From: Amycolatopsis circi
GTDB lineage: Bacteria; Actinomycetota; Actinomycetes; Mycobacteriales; Pseudonocardiaceae
Direction of reading: 5' to 3'
Length of the DNA: 64,000 nucleotides
NCBI RefSeq assembly: GCF_003385235.1
Contig: NZ_PQIA01000019.1
Span: 62,001-126,000, forward strand
The translations under genes were made by a program, and so were the position numbers. This document shows positions 52,540 to 60,980 of this stretch, one piece after another. Under the pieces are notes generated by a model, which was not told where the DNA came from, searched no databases, and worked only from the letters and a program-made list of their open reading frames with translations. The stretch's first letter is position 1. The number at the start of each line of letters is the position of its first letter.

Positions 52540-52674
52540 GCCCGTTTTGTCCGCCGAAGTTCGCCTGACCTGCTAGTTTCGCGACCGGGAAAAAAGTTTG
52601 AGGATCGTGTCGATCCGGCCGCGGCCCGTTCGACGCAGGGGTGAAGGCAAGCCGAGAGCGAAGGGGAACCGAAG

Positions 52675-53100
52675 ATGCGATTCATGGTGATCATGAAGGC
52701 CAGCGAAGAGAGCGAATCGGGCCAGCTGCCGAGCACCGAACTGCTCGCCGAGATGGGCAAGTTCAACGAGGAACTCGTGCGGGCCGGCGTGATGCTCGCC
52801 GGCGAGGGACTGGCCCCCAGCTCCCAGGGCGCCCGGGTGAAGTTCTCCGGCGACAGTGAGCCGAGCGTGGTCGACGGGCCGTTCGCCGAGACCAAGGAGC
52901 TGATCGCCGGATTCTGGATCCTCCAGGTGCGTTCGCTCGAGGAAGCGGTGGAGTGGATCAAGCGCGTGCCCAACACCGACGGCGCGCACCACGAGATCGA
53001 GATCCGGCGGATCTTCGAGGCCGACGACTTCGGCGACAACCTCACCCCGGAACTGCGGGACGCCGAAGAGAAGCTGCGCGAGCAGGCCGCGCAGAACTGA
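52675..53100 (+). CDS. YCII/DGPF-domain protein (first copy)
   Basis: A 141-residue protein with a ferredoxin-like YCII fold: MRFMVIMKASEESESGQLPS and the name-giving VVDGPFAETKELIAGFWIL, and a Glu-rich C-terminal extension of about 25 residues. DGPF proteins co-occur with ECF42 sigma factors, as here; their biochemical role is not known. GGGGAA precedes the ATG. The stop overlaps the second copy's start (TGATG). Confidence 0.92.
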   Translation: MRFMVIMKASEESESGQLPSTELLAEMGKFNEELVRAGVMLAGEGLAPSSQGARVKFSGDSEPSVVDGPFAETKELIAGFWILQVRSLEEAVEWIKRVPNTDGAHHEIEIRRIFEADDFGDNLTPELRDAEEKLREQAAQN

Positions 53101-53456
53101 TGCGGTTCATGGTGCTGGTGAAAGCCAGCGAGGATTCGGAAGCGGGAGCTTCGCCCAGCCCCGAGCTGATCGAGCAGATGGGCCAGTTCAACACCGAACT
53201 CGCCGAATCCGGCCACCTCGTGCAGGCCGCCGGGCTGACGCCCAGCTCGGCGGGCGCCCGGCTGCTGTGGTTCGAAGGGGAGGCGGAGCCGGGCGTGGTC
53301 GACGGCCCGTTCGCCGAGACCAAGGAACTCGTCGCCGGCGTGTGGATTCTGGAGGGGGAGTCGGTCGCCGAAATCGTCGAGCTGATGAAGCGGGCGCCCA
53401 ACCCGGACCGGCGGGCGGGCACCGTCGAGATTCGCCCGATGGCGGGCGAGCTCTGA
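53100..53456 (+). CDS. YCII/DGPF-domain protein (second copy)
   Basis: A 118-residue paralogue of the preceding protein (MRFMVLVKASEDSEAGA, VVDGPFAETKELVAGVWILE), without the C-terminal extension. The two probably arose by tandem duplication. Start overlaps the preceding stop (TGATG). Followed after 54 bases by the ECF42 sigma gene. Confidence 0.92.
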   Translation: MRFMVLVKASEDSEAGASPSPELIEQMGQFNTELAESGHLVQAAGLTPSSAGARLLWFEGEAEPGVVDGPFAETKELVAGVWILEGESVAEIVELMKRAPNPDRRAGTVEIRPMAGEL

Positions 53457-53510
53457 CTCCGCGCCCGCCCGAGGGTTGCCTCGGGCGGGCCGGGCCGGTC
53501 TGATGGGCCG

Positions 53511-54788
53511 GTGGACACGCGAAATGCGGTAGAGGCCGTTTGGCGGATCGAGTCGGCGCGGGTGATCGCCGGTCTCGCGCGGATGACCCGCGACGTGGGC
53601 CTCGCGGAGGAGCTGGCGCAGGACGCGCTCGTCGCCGCGCTCGAACAGTGGCCGGAGACCGGGGTGCCGCGCAACCCGGGCGCCTGGCTGATGACGATCG
53701 CGAAGCGGCGGGCCATCGACCTGTTCCGGCGCAACGAAACCTTCGGCCGCAAGCTGGACGAGATCGGCCGGGAGGCCCAACAACTCGGCGAGGGCGTGCT
53801 GCCTGACTTCGACGCCGTGCTCGACGACGAGCAGATCGAGGACGACCTGCTGCGGCTGGTGTTCACCGCGTGCCACCCGGTGCTGTCCGCCCAGGCGCGG
53901 GTGGCGCTCACGCTGCGCATGCTCGGCGGGCTCAGCACCGACGAGATCGCCCGTGCCTTCCTGGTGAAGGAATCCACTGTCGCGCAACGCATCGTGCGGG
54001 CGAAGAAGACGCTTGCCGAGGCCAAGGTGCCGTTCGAAACCCCGGTGGGCGACGAGCGCGTGGCACGGGTGCCCGCCGTGCTCGAAGTGATCTACCTGAT
54101 CTTCAACGAGGGCTACTCCGCCACGCGCGGCGACGACTGGATGCGGCCCGCGCTGTGCGAGGACGCGCTGCGGCTCGGCCGGGTGCTGGCGGGCCTGATC
54201 CCCGGCGAACCGGAAGTGCACGGCCTGGTGGCGCTGATGGAGATCCAGGCGTCGCGCTCGGGGGCGCGCACCGGCCCGAACGGCGAACCGGTGCTGCTGA
54301 TGGACCAGGACCGCAGCCGCTGGGACCGCCTGCTGATCCAGCGCGGCCTCACCGCGCTGGCCCGGTCCGAACGGCTGGCGGACGGCACATACGGGCCGTA
54401 TTCCGCGCAGGCCGCGATCGCCGCGTGCCACGCCGTGGCGGTCACGCCGGAGGAGACCGACTGGGCGCGGATCGCGGCGCTGTACGCGGGGCTGGCGCAG
54501 CTCACGCCGTCTCCGGTGATCGAGCTGAACCGGGCCGTCGCGGTCTCGATGGCCGAGGGACCGGAAGCCGGGCTGGTGCTGGTGGACAAATTGCTGACCG
54601 AGCCCGCGCTGAAGAACTACCACCTGCTGCCGAGCGTGCGCGGCGACTTTCTGTACAAGCTGGGCCGCCGCGACGAGGCGCGCGCCGAGTTCGAGCGCGC
54701 GGCGAAGATGACCGGCAACGAGCGGGAGCGCGCGTTGCTTCTGGATCGGGCCGAGTCGTGCAGCAAGCTGGAAGCGGGAACGAGGTAG
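53511..54788 (+). CDS. ECF42-group sigma factor with C-terminal TPR-like extension
   Basis: A 425-residue protein. Sigma-2 (VWRIESARVIAGLARMTRDV, then LAQDALVAALEQWP and NPGAWLMTIAKRRAIDLFRR), sigma-4 (RVALTLRMLGGLSTDEIARA, FLVKESTVAQRIVRAKK), and a C-terminal extension of about 230 residues with repeated helical pairs (FNEGYSATRGDDWMRPALCE, ELNRAVAVSMAEGPEAGLVL, LHLLPSVRGDF-like end). This design and the two DGPF genes before it define the ECF42 group, in which the extension is required for activity and no anti-sigma factor is used. Confidence 0.92.
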   Translation: MDTRNAVEAVWRIESARVIAGLARMTRDVGLAEELAQDALVAALEQWPETGVPRNPGAWLMTIAKRRAIDLFRRNETFGRKLDEIGREAQQLGEGVLPDFDAVLDDEQIEDDLLRLVFTACHPVLSAQARVALTLRMLGGLSTDEIARAFLVKESTVAQRIVRAKKTLAEAKVPFETPVGDERVARVPAVLEVIYLIFNEGYSATRGDDWMRPALCEDALRLGRVLAGLIPGEPEVHGLVALMEIQASRSGARTGPNGEPVLLMDQDRSRWDRLLIQRGLTALARSERLADGTYGPYSAQAAIAACHAVAVTPEETDWARIAALYAGLAQLTPSPVIELNRAVAVSMAEGPEAGLVLVDKLLTEPALKNYHLLPSVRGDFLYKLGRRDEARAEFERAAKMTGNERERALLLDRAESCSKLEAGTR

Positions 54789-54880
54789 CGGGGCACCGTG
54801 CGGTGCGGGAGTGCTCGTCATGCCCGCAACGGTCCACCGCGAGCCCGACAATTCCCGGCCCTGCCACCAGCCATCCCCAG

Positions 54881-54914
54881 GGTTGTCCACAAGTCGACAC
54901 GCCTGTGGACAACC
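54881..54914. promoter_or_regulatory. Pair of inverted DnaA-box-like sequences
   Basis: GGTTGTCCACA (54881-54891) and TGTGGACAACC (54904-54914) form 11-base perfect arms around a 12-base spacer. Each arm contains TTGTCCACA, the preferred actinobacterial DnaA box. They lie between the convergent 3' ends of the ECF42 and IclR genes. They may bind DnaA away from the origin, or simply serve as a terminator hairpin. Confidence 0.5.
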
Positions 54915-54971
54915 TGTTTCCGCTGGTAGAAGCGGCGAACAACCGGCAAGAAACCCGATCCGGTGAAAAGA

Positions 54972-55751
54972 TCAGCGGTTTCGCACGTACCCCAGCCGCA
55001 TCGACAACGCGGCCGCCGTCCCGGCCACCGTCGCACCCAGTTCGTCCGCCCGGCGCATCACCCGAGGCGCCGGCCCGGCGACGCTGATCGCCGCGATCGG
55101 ACGCCCCGAGTGGTCCCGCACGGCCGCCGCGACACAGCCGACGTCCGGCTCGTTCTCCAGGTCGTCCACGGCCCAGCCGCGCCGCCGCGTGCGCGCCAGC
55201 TCGTCCAGCAGCCGGACCGGATCGTTGATGGTCTTGAGGGTGAGGCTGTCCAGCTTCATCCGGCGCACGCGCTCCACCCGATCGGCTTCCGGCAGCGCGG
55301 CGAGCCAGGCCTTGCCCAGCGACGTCGCGTGCTGCGGCCGTCGAGTGCCGAGGCGGCAGGAGAGCGTGACCGCGCTGGCACTGCGTTCGGTCGCGACGTA
55401 GACCATCGCGTCGTTGTCCGGCACCGCGAGGTACGTCGTCTCCCCGGAACGCTCGGCCAGCGCGGTGAGATACCGCGGCGCGCAGCGGTGCAGGTCGGTC
55501 GCCGCCATCGCGCGGGCGCCCAGCTCGACCAGTCGGGTGCCGAGCCGCACGCGTCCGGTGACGGTGTCCGCCTCCAGGTACTCCAGCCGCTTCAGGGTGC
55601 CGACGATCCGGTACGCCGCGCTGCGCGACAAGCCCAGCTGGCGGGCGAGCGCGTTCGTGGAGATTTCCTGGTGCTGCCCGACGTGCTCGAGCACCGCGAG
55701 CCCACGCTCCAGGGTGCCGCTTTGGTCCAGCCCGCGTACTGCTGCGTCCAC
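54972..55751 (-). CDS. IclR-family transcriptional regulator
   Basis: A 259-residue regulator with an N-terminal winged helix (LERGLAVLEHVGQHQEISTN, then LARQLGLSRSAAYRIVGTLK) and a GAF-like effector domain (RSGETTYLAVPDNDAMVYVA, HATSLGKAWLAAL, GCVAAAVRDHSGRPIAAISV). IclR proteins often control aromatic or carboxylic acid catabolism. GGAGGG precedes the GTG at 55751. The region between it and murT (55752-55993) holds two copies of ACCTCCGAT (near 55825 and 55909), possible operator half-sites. Confidence 0.9.
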   Translation of the reverse strand: MDAAVRGLDQSGTLERGLAVLEHVGQHQEISTNALARQLGLSRSAAYRIVGTLKRLEYLEADTVTGRVRLGTRLVELGARAMAATDLHRCAPRYLTALAERSGETTYLAVPDNDAMVYVATERSASAVTLSCRLGTRRPQHATSLGKAWLAALPEADRVERVRRMKLDSLTLKTINDPVRLLDELARTRRRGWAVDDLENEPDVGCVAAAVRDHSGRPIAAISVAGPAPRVMRRADELGATVAGTAAALSMRLGYVRNR

Positions 55752-55993
55752 GTTCGCCCTCCGCCTGTCGCTCTGCGTTCCCGGTCACCGGTGCGTGGTG
55801 CCATCAAGCGGGGTTGGACGCTAACACCTCCGATGTATGGACGGAAGATCTTGACCGATCCTTGTCATTCGGCGACGTAAAGGTTGCGCCGAATGGTTCA
55901 ACCTCCGATCGGTAAGACTGCTTACAAAGGGTAACGGAGACTGGAGTCACCCTCTCAGGGAAATCACAGCGCCTGTGACGCACGGTTTGCGTG

Positions 55994-57220
55994 ATGTCTA
56001 CACGTCTGCGTACCCGGGCGTCGGTCGCCGCCGGGCGGCTGACCGCGTGGTTTTCCCGTACCGCCCGGCTGGGCCGCGGCGGGGTGATCGGCGGCCGCGT
56101 CACGCTGCGGCTCGACCCCAAGGCGCTGCGCAGGCTCGGCCGCGATCGCACAGTCGTGATCATCACCGGCACGAACGGCAAAACCACTACCTCGCTGATG
56201 CTTACCCGCGCGCTCGAAGCGCTCGCCGAGGTCGCGCACAACGGCGACGGCGCGAACATGCCCGACGGCCTGGTCGCCGCGCTCGCCGCGAGCCCGGACG
56301 CGCCGTACGCGGTGCTGGAGGTGGACGAAACTTACGTTCCCTGGGTGGCCGAACAGGTGCAGCCCGCGGCGCTCGTGCTGCTCAATCTCAGCCGGGACCA
56401 GCTCGACCGCGTAGGCGAAGTCCGGATGATGGAGCGCGACCTCCGCGCCGCCTTCGCCGGGCTGTCGCGCACGGTCGTGGTCGCGAATTGCGACGACGTC
56501 CTGGTCACCTCGGCGGCTTCGGCGGCGGCGCGCCCGGTGTGGGTCGGTACCGGACGGCGCTGGTCGGGCGATTCCGTCTCCTGCCCCCGCTGCGGCGGCG
56601 CGATCACCCACACGGATCGCGAATGGCGGTGTGCGGTCTGCGCGTTCGCTCGCCCGGAGCCAACCTGGACCCTCGACGGCGACCTGGTCCACACGCCCGG
56701 GGGCCGGCAAGTGGACCTCGACCTGCGCCTGCCGGGCGAGGCCAACCGGGCCAACGCCGCTCTCGCGCTCGCCGCCGCGCATTGCGTCGGCGTGCCGCCG
56801 CACACCGCCGCGGCCCGGCTGCGCACGATCACCGATATCGGCGGGCGATACCGCACGATTCGCCGCACCCGGCATTCGGTGCGGCTCATGCTTGCGAAAA
56901 ATCCGGCTGGGTGGGCCGAAACGTTGCGTGTGCTCGACGAGGACACCCCGGTCGTCGTCGCGGTCAACGCGCACGAGGCGGACGGCCGCGACCTGTCGTG
57001 GCTCTGGGACGTGCACTTCGAGCGGTTGCGCGGCCGTCAGGTCGTCGTCGCCGGAGAGAGATCCGCGGACCTCGCGGTGCGGCTTTGCTACGCCGAGGTG
57101 CCGCATTGGTCGGCCCCGGACCCGGTCAGCGCGATCGACACGCTGCCGCCGGGCGGGGTCGAACTCGTCGCGAACTACACCGCTTTCCGCGACCTGGTCG
57201 ACCGGTTGCCCGATGTCTGA
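55994..57220 (+). CDS. murT: Lipid II isoglutaminyl synthase, MurT subunit
   Basis: A 408-residue Mur-ligase-like protein that, with GatD, amidates the D-Glu of lipid II to D-isoglutamine. P-loop VIITGTNGKTTTSLML (Lys63), a MurT-type zinc ribbon SCPRCGG...WRCAVCAF in the middle domain, PGEANRANAALALAAA, and the C-terminal DUF1727 domain. Start ATG at 55994 (GTG at 55991 also possible). Overlaps gatD by 8 bases. Confidence 0.94.
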   Translation: MSTRLRTRASVAAGRLTAWFSRTARLGRGGVIGGRVTLRLDPKALRRLGRDRTVVIITGTNGKTTTSLMLTRALEALAEVAHNGDGANMPDGLVAALAASPDAPYAVLEVDETYVPWVAEQVQPAALVLLNLSRDQLDRVGEVRMMERDLRAAFAGLSRTVVVANCDDVLVTSAASAAARPVWVGTGRRWSGDSVSCPRCGGAITHTDREWRCAVCAFARPEPTWTLDGDLVHTPGGRQVDLDLRLPGEANRANAALALAAAHCVGVPPHTAAARLRTITDIGGRYRTIRRTRHSVRLMLAKNPAGWAETLRVLDEDTPVVVAVNAHEADGRDLSWLWDVHFERLRGRQVVVAGERSADLAVRLCYAEVPHWSAPDPVSAIDTLPPGGVELVANYTAFRDLVDRLPDV

Positions 57221-57920
57221 TTCGACCGTCGGCATCGGCCTCCTGCTCCCCGAGGTGCTGGGGACGTACGGCGATTCCGGCAACGCGCAGGTGCTCTGCA
57301 AACGCTTGCAATGGCGAGGTTACGAGGCCGAGGTGGTGCCGGTCTCGCTCGACTCCGCGGTTCCGTCCACTTTGGACCTCTACCTGCTCGGCGGCGGCGA
57401 GGACATGGCGCAGGTGCTGGCCGCGGACTTCCTGCGCGACTCGCCGGGGCTGCGGAGCGCGGCGAACGCGGGACGTCCGGTGTTCGGCGTGTGCGCCGGC
57501 CTGCAGATCCTGGGCACGCGCTTCCTCGGCGTCGACGGCATCGAGCATGCCGGGCTGGGGCTGCTCGACCTGGTCACCGAGCCGTCGCAGCAGCGCGCGG
57601 TGGCCGAGTTGATCATCGAACCGAACCTGCTCGAGACTCCGTTGACCGGCTTCGAGAACCATCAGGGCGCGAGCGTGCTCGGACCGGGCAGCGCGCCGCT
57701 CGGCCGCGTCGTCCGCGGCACTGGCAACGGCGACGGCACGGAGGGTGCGGTTACTGACCACGTCCTCGGCACCTATCTCCACGGCCCGGCGCTGGCACGC
57801 AATCCAGAGCTGGCTGACCTGCTGTTGACCTGGGTGCTAGGCCACGCGCTGAAGCCGTTGGACCTGGCAGAAGTGGACACGCTGCGCTCGGAACGGCTGG
57901 CTGCACGCCGCGCCCGATGA
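57213..57920 (+). CDS. gatD: Lipid II isoglutaminyl synthase, glutaminase subunit GatD
   Basis: A 235-residue class I glutamine amidotransferase of the CobB/CobQ type that releases ammonia for MurT. The catalytic Cys94 is in VFGVCAGLQILG and His190 in GTYLHGPALARN, positions that match staphylococcal GatD. LLGGGEDMAQVL and NHQGASVLG are further family blocks. Its stop overlaps the following histidine kinase start (ATGA). Confidence 0.94.
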   Translation: MSDSTVGIGLLLPEVLGTYGDSGNAQVLCKRLQWRGYEAEVVPVSLDSAVPSTLDLYLLGGGEDMAQVLAADFLRDSPGLRSAANAGRPVFGVCAGLQILGTRFLGVDGIEHAGLGLLDLVTEPSQQRAVAELIIEPNLLETPLTGFENHQGASVLGPGSAPLGRVVRGTGNGDGTEGAVTDHVLGTYLHGPALARNPELADLLLTWVLGHALKPLDLAEVDTLRSERLAARRAR

Positions 57921-59338
57921 CGTCTCTCGCTGCTCGTTACGCTGCGTGCGTGAGACTTCTCGCTGCAGCAGGCGTCCGGATGCGGACCACCGGGGTTGCC
58001 GTGCTCGCGCTTGCGCTGGCCATCGCGACCGCGTGCGTCGTCGTGGTGCTCCTGCTGCAGCAGTCGCTCGACCGAAGCGTCACCGAAAGCGCGCGAAGTA
58101 CGGCGCGGCAGGTTGCCGTTCAACTCGTGCGCGCGGGCGCGCGAGACCTGTCACCTAGCGACGTCGCGAGCACCGGTGACACTGAAGCCGTGACGCAGGT
58201 CCTCGGGCCGCGAAGCACACCTATCGCGAGCGATCCGGCGATTGTCGGCCGTCCGGCTATCACCGCCGCGCGCCCGGCTCCAGGGCAAGAAACCGTCGAG
58301 ACGCTGCCGCTCGGTTTAGACGGCGACGGCAGCGACTACCGCTTGGTCTCGGAAGGCGTCAACGGGCCGGGCGGACCGTTCACCGTCATCTCCGCACGGT
58401 CGCTTGAGCCAGTCACCGAAGCGTCTGCGCGGCTTACGCTGCTGCTAGGGCTGATCTCGCTGCCACTGCTCGGTATCGCTGGTTTCGCGGTGTACCGCTC
58501 GGTCGGGTCCGCGCTGCGACCGGTTGAGCGGATGCGGCGCACAGTCGCCGAGATCTCGACGCGCGACCTCGCGTTGCGCGTGCCGCTGCCGCCTGGCGGC
58601 GACGAGGTGCACCGGCTCGCTGTAACGCTGAACGAGATGCTCGAACGGCTCGGTTCCGCGCAGGCCGCGCAACGCCGCTTCGTCGCCGACGCGAGCCACG
58701 AGCTGCGCTCACCGTTGTCGACCATCAGCACCGCGCTCGACGTTTCGAACCAGCACCCGGAGACCACCAACGAACTGGTGCCGGTGATCACTCGCGAGAC
58801 CGCGCGCCTGCGAGAGCTGGTTGACGACCTCCTGATGCTCGCGCGCACCGACGACGCCACAGACCGTCCTGCACGTACTGAGGTTGATCTGGACGACATC
58901 GTCCGCGCCGAAGCCGAACGCGTACGCGGCGAAGCAGCTGTCGAGATCGAAGTGCGTGCAGGACCCGCGAAGGTGCGCGGTAGCGAGGCGCAGCTGCGTC
59001 GCGCCGTACGCAACCTCGTCGACAACGCTTGCGGGCACGCGCGCGAGCGGATCCGGATTGCGAGTTCGGTGCAAGATGAGATGGTCGTGGTGGAGGTGAG
59101 CGACGACGGCCCGGGAGTCGCCGAGGAGGACCGGGAGCGGGTGTTCGAGCGGTTCATGCGGCTGGACGCGTCACGGCGGCGGGGCGGCACCGGGCTGGGC
59201 CTGTCGATCGTGGCCGGCATCGCGGCCCGGCACGGCGGCCGCGCGCGGTACGTCGACGTGGCCGATCCGAGCTACCCGGGCGCGCACTTCGTGATCGAAC
59301 TGCCGAGCATCGAACTGCCCCGGATCGAGGAGGACTGA
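57917..59338 (+). CDS. Sensor histidine kinase coupled to murT-gatD
   Basis: A 473-residue membrane kinase: first membrane helix near residues 26-48 (VAVLALALAIATACVVVVLL), an extracellular sensor of about 120 residues, second helix near 174-194, HAMP domain (VERMRRTVAEISTRDLALRV), H-box FVADASHELRSPLSTI, N-box LRRAVRNLVDNACGHA, and G-boxes VSDDGPGVAEEDR and GTGLGLSIVAGI. Its ATG overlaps the gatD stop; a GTG at 57950 would remove 11 residues. The sensor domain is not a known type. Operon position suggests it senses cell-wall state (inference). Confidence 0.9.
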   Translation: MTSLAARYAACVRLLAAAGVRMRTTGVAVLALALAIATACVVVVLLLQQSLDRSVTESARSTARQVAVQLVRAGARDLSPSDVASTGDTEAVTQVLGPRSTPIASDPAIVGRPAITAARPAPGQETVETLPLGLDGDGSDYRLVSEGVNGPGGPFTVISARSLEPVTEASARLTLLLGLISLPLLGIAGFAVYRSVGSALRPVERMRRTVAEISTRDLALRVPLPPGGDEVHRLAVTLNEMLERLGSAQAAQRRFVADASHELRSPLSTISTALDVSNQHPETTNELVPVITRETARLRELVDDLLMLARTDDATDRPARTEVDLDDIVRAEAERVRGEAAVEIEVRAGPAKVRGSEAQLRRAVRNLVDNACGHARERIRIASSVQDEMVVVEVSDDGPGVAEEDRERVFERFMRLDASRRRGGTGLGLSIVAGIAARHGGRARYVDVADPSYPGAHFVIELPSIELPRIEED

Positions 59339-59340
59339 GC

Positions 59341-60009
59341 ATGCGGTTGCTGATCGTGGAGGACGAGCTGGAGTTCGCCGAAACCCTTCGCCGCGGCCTG
59401 GTCGCCGAGGGGTTCACGGTGAACGTGGCGCACACCGGCCGGGACGGGCTCTGGTCGGCGATGGAGCACGATTACGACGCCGTGGTGCTCGACATCATGC
59501 TTCCCGAGCTTTCCGGTTACGAAGTGCTGAAACGCTTGCGCGCCGGGGAGAATTGGACGCCGGTGCTGATGCTGACGGCGAAGGACGGCGAGTACGACGA
59601 GGCCGATGCCTTCGACCTCGGCGCGGACGACTATCTCTCGAAACCGTTCTCGTTCGTCGTTTTGCTGGCTCGGCTGCGGGCGCTGCTTCGCCGGGGTGCG
59701 CCGGCTCGTCCGGCGGTGTTGACCGCTGGGGATCTGCAGCTCGACCCGGCCGCGCGCACTGTCCACAGAGGAGAGACGCGGATCGAGTTGACCGCGCGCG
59801 AGTTCGGGCTGCTGGAGTTTTTGCTGCGGCGGCAGGGGGCGGCGCTGACCAAGAACGAGATTCTCGGCCACGTGTGGGATGCGCATTACGAGGGGGACGA
59901 GAACGTGGTCGAGGTTTACGTCGGGTATTTGCGGCGGAAGATCGACGCGCCGTTCGGAACCCGGACGATCGAGACGGTGCGCGGGGTGGGGTACCGGCTA
60001 GTCGGATGA
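59341..60009 (+). CDS. OmpR-family response regulator
   Basis: A 222-residue regulator: receiver with acidic pair VEDELEF, phospho-acceptor Asp in VVLDIMLPELSGYE and Lys in DYLSKPFSF, followed by an OmpR/PhoB winged helix (ELTAREFGLLEFLLRRQGAA, ENVVEVYVGYLRRKID, IETVRGVGYRL). Two bases separate it from the kinase gene, its partner. Its stop overlaps the next start (ATGA). Confidence 0.94.
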   Translation: MRLLIVEDELEFAETLRRGLVAEGFTVNVAHTGRDGLWSAMEHDYDAVVLDIMLPELSGYEVLKRLRAGENWTPVLMLTAKDGEYDEADAFDLGADDYLSKPFSFVVLLARLRALLRRGAPARPAVLTAGDLQLDPAARTVHRGETRIELTAREFGLLEFLLRRQGAALTKNEILGHVWDAHYEGDENVVEVYVGYLRRKIDAPFGTRTIETVRGVGYRLVG

Positions 60010-60548
60010 GCGGGCACGTCCTTTTCCTCAATGGCACGTCCAGTTCCGGCAAGTCCAGTATCGCGGCGGAATTGCTGGATTTGCTGCCGGGACCGTATTT
60101 CTACGTGCCGAGGGATGCGATCAACAGCATGCGCTCGCGAACGCAGACGCCCGAATTCGGCACGCCGGAGTTCGACGAGGTTTTCGAACGGACTGTGCGC
60201 GGCTACCACCGAATGCTGGCCGGGCTCGCGGCGGCGGGAAACGGGGTGATCGCCGACCACGTACTGAGGCCGCATTGGCTTGCCGACTGCCTGGAAGTAT
60301 TGCGGGAGCAGGAAGTTACCTTCGTGGGCGTGCACTGCCCGCTGCCGGAACTGCGGCGGCGAGAGCAGGCGCGAGGCGATCGTCCCGCCGGGCTAGCAGA
60401 ACAGCAATACGCGGTCGTACATGCCCATGGCGATTACGACCTCGAATGCGACACGTCAGTGCACAGTCCGCGAGAATGCGCGCAACTCATCGCGGACTTC
60501 GTCGCGAAACCCGGTCGTTCGCAAGCGTTCACCCGATTAAGCCAGTGA
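60006..60548 (+). CDS. P-loop phosphotransferase-like protein (chloramphenicol phosphotransferase family)
   Basis: A 180-residue kinase-like protein: Walker A LFLNGTSSSGKSSIAAEL, then YFYVPRDAINSM where chloramphenicol phosphotransferases have their active-site acid, and HCPLPELRRREQARGDRP as the nucleotide lid. It may phosphorylate a small molecule, but the substrate is unknown and resistance is not implied. Translation is coupled to the response regulator gene. Its last 12 bases overlap the convergent gene at 60537. Confidence 0.75.
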   Translation: MSGHVLFLNGTSSSGKSSIAAELLDLLPGPYFYVPRDAINSMRSRTQTPEFGTPEFDEVFERTVRGYHRMLAGLAAAGNGVIADHVLRPHWLADCLEVLREQEVTFVGVHCPLPELRRREQARGDRPAGLAEQQYAVVHAHGDYDLECDTSVHSPRECAQLIADFVAKPGRSQAFTRLSQ

Positions 60549-60938
60549 AATCCCCGCCACCGCACGCACCACAGCAGTGCACCGGTCCTCGACATACTCC
60601 AACCCGGCGTCAGAAGCGATCTGCCGTGCCTCCGCCGACACAAGCCCCTGCTGCAACCACAACGCCTTAGCCCCGATCGCCACCGCGGAACGCGCGATGT
60701 CCGGCGCTTCCTCAGCCGGACGGAAGACGTCCACCAGATCCACCGGCTCCGGAATCTCCTCCAGCGATCGGTACACCTTCTCCCCGAGCAGTTCAGTCGC
60801 CGACGGATGCACCGGGATGATCCGGAAACCGTGCGCCTGCAGGGAAGCCGGTACGCCGTGCGCGGCCTTGCCCGGGTCGCGACTCAGTCCGACGACAGCG
60901 ATAGTGCGCGCGTTGGCGAGGATTTCTTCGGGCTTCAT
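60537..60938 (-). CDS. CoA-binding domain protein (YccU-like)
   Basis: A 133-residue Rossmann protein of the CoA_binding_2 family: RTIAVVGLSRDPGKAAHGVP, FRIIPVHPSATELLGEKVYR, DLVDVFRPAEEAPDIARSAV and KALWLQQGLVSAEARQIASD. Members bind CoA or a nucleotide, function otherwise unknown. GAGGAAAG precedes the ATG. Confidence 0.9.
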   Translation of the reverse strand: MKPEEILANARTIAVVGLSRDPGKAAHGVPASLQAHGFRIIPVHPSATELLGEKVYRSLEEIPEPVDLVDVFRPAEEAPDIARSAVAIGAKALWLQQGLVSAEARQIASDAGLEYVEDRCTAVVRAVAGISLA

Positions 60939-60980
60939 ACTTTCCTCAACACTCCAAGACAGCGAGGGATTCCACGACAG

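Noticed and set aside
49350..54890. A 1846-codon open frame on the minus strand
   Set aside because: It runs antisense through the P450, DGPF and ECF42 genes, has Arg/Pro/His-rich text without domains, and is explained by GC-rich codon bias.
55752..55993. A c-di-AMP (ydaO-type) riboswitch upstream of murT
   Set aside because: Some GGTAAC and GTCACC fragments are suggestive, but the conserved order of the riboswitch elements is not present.
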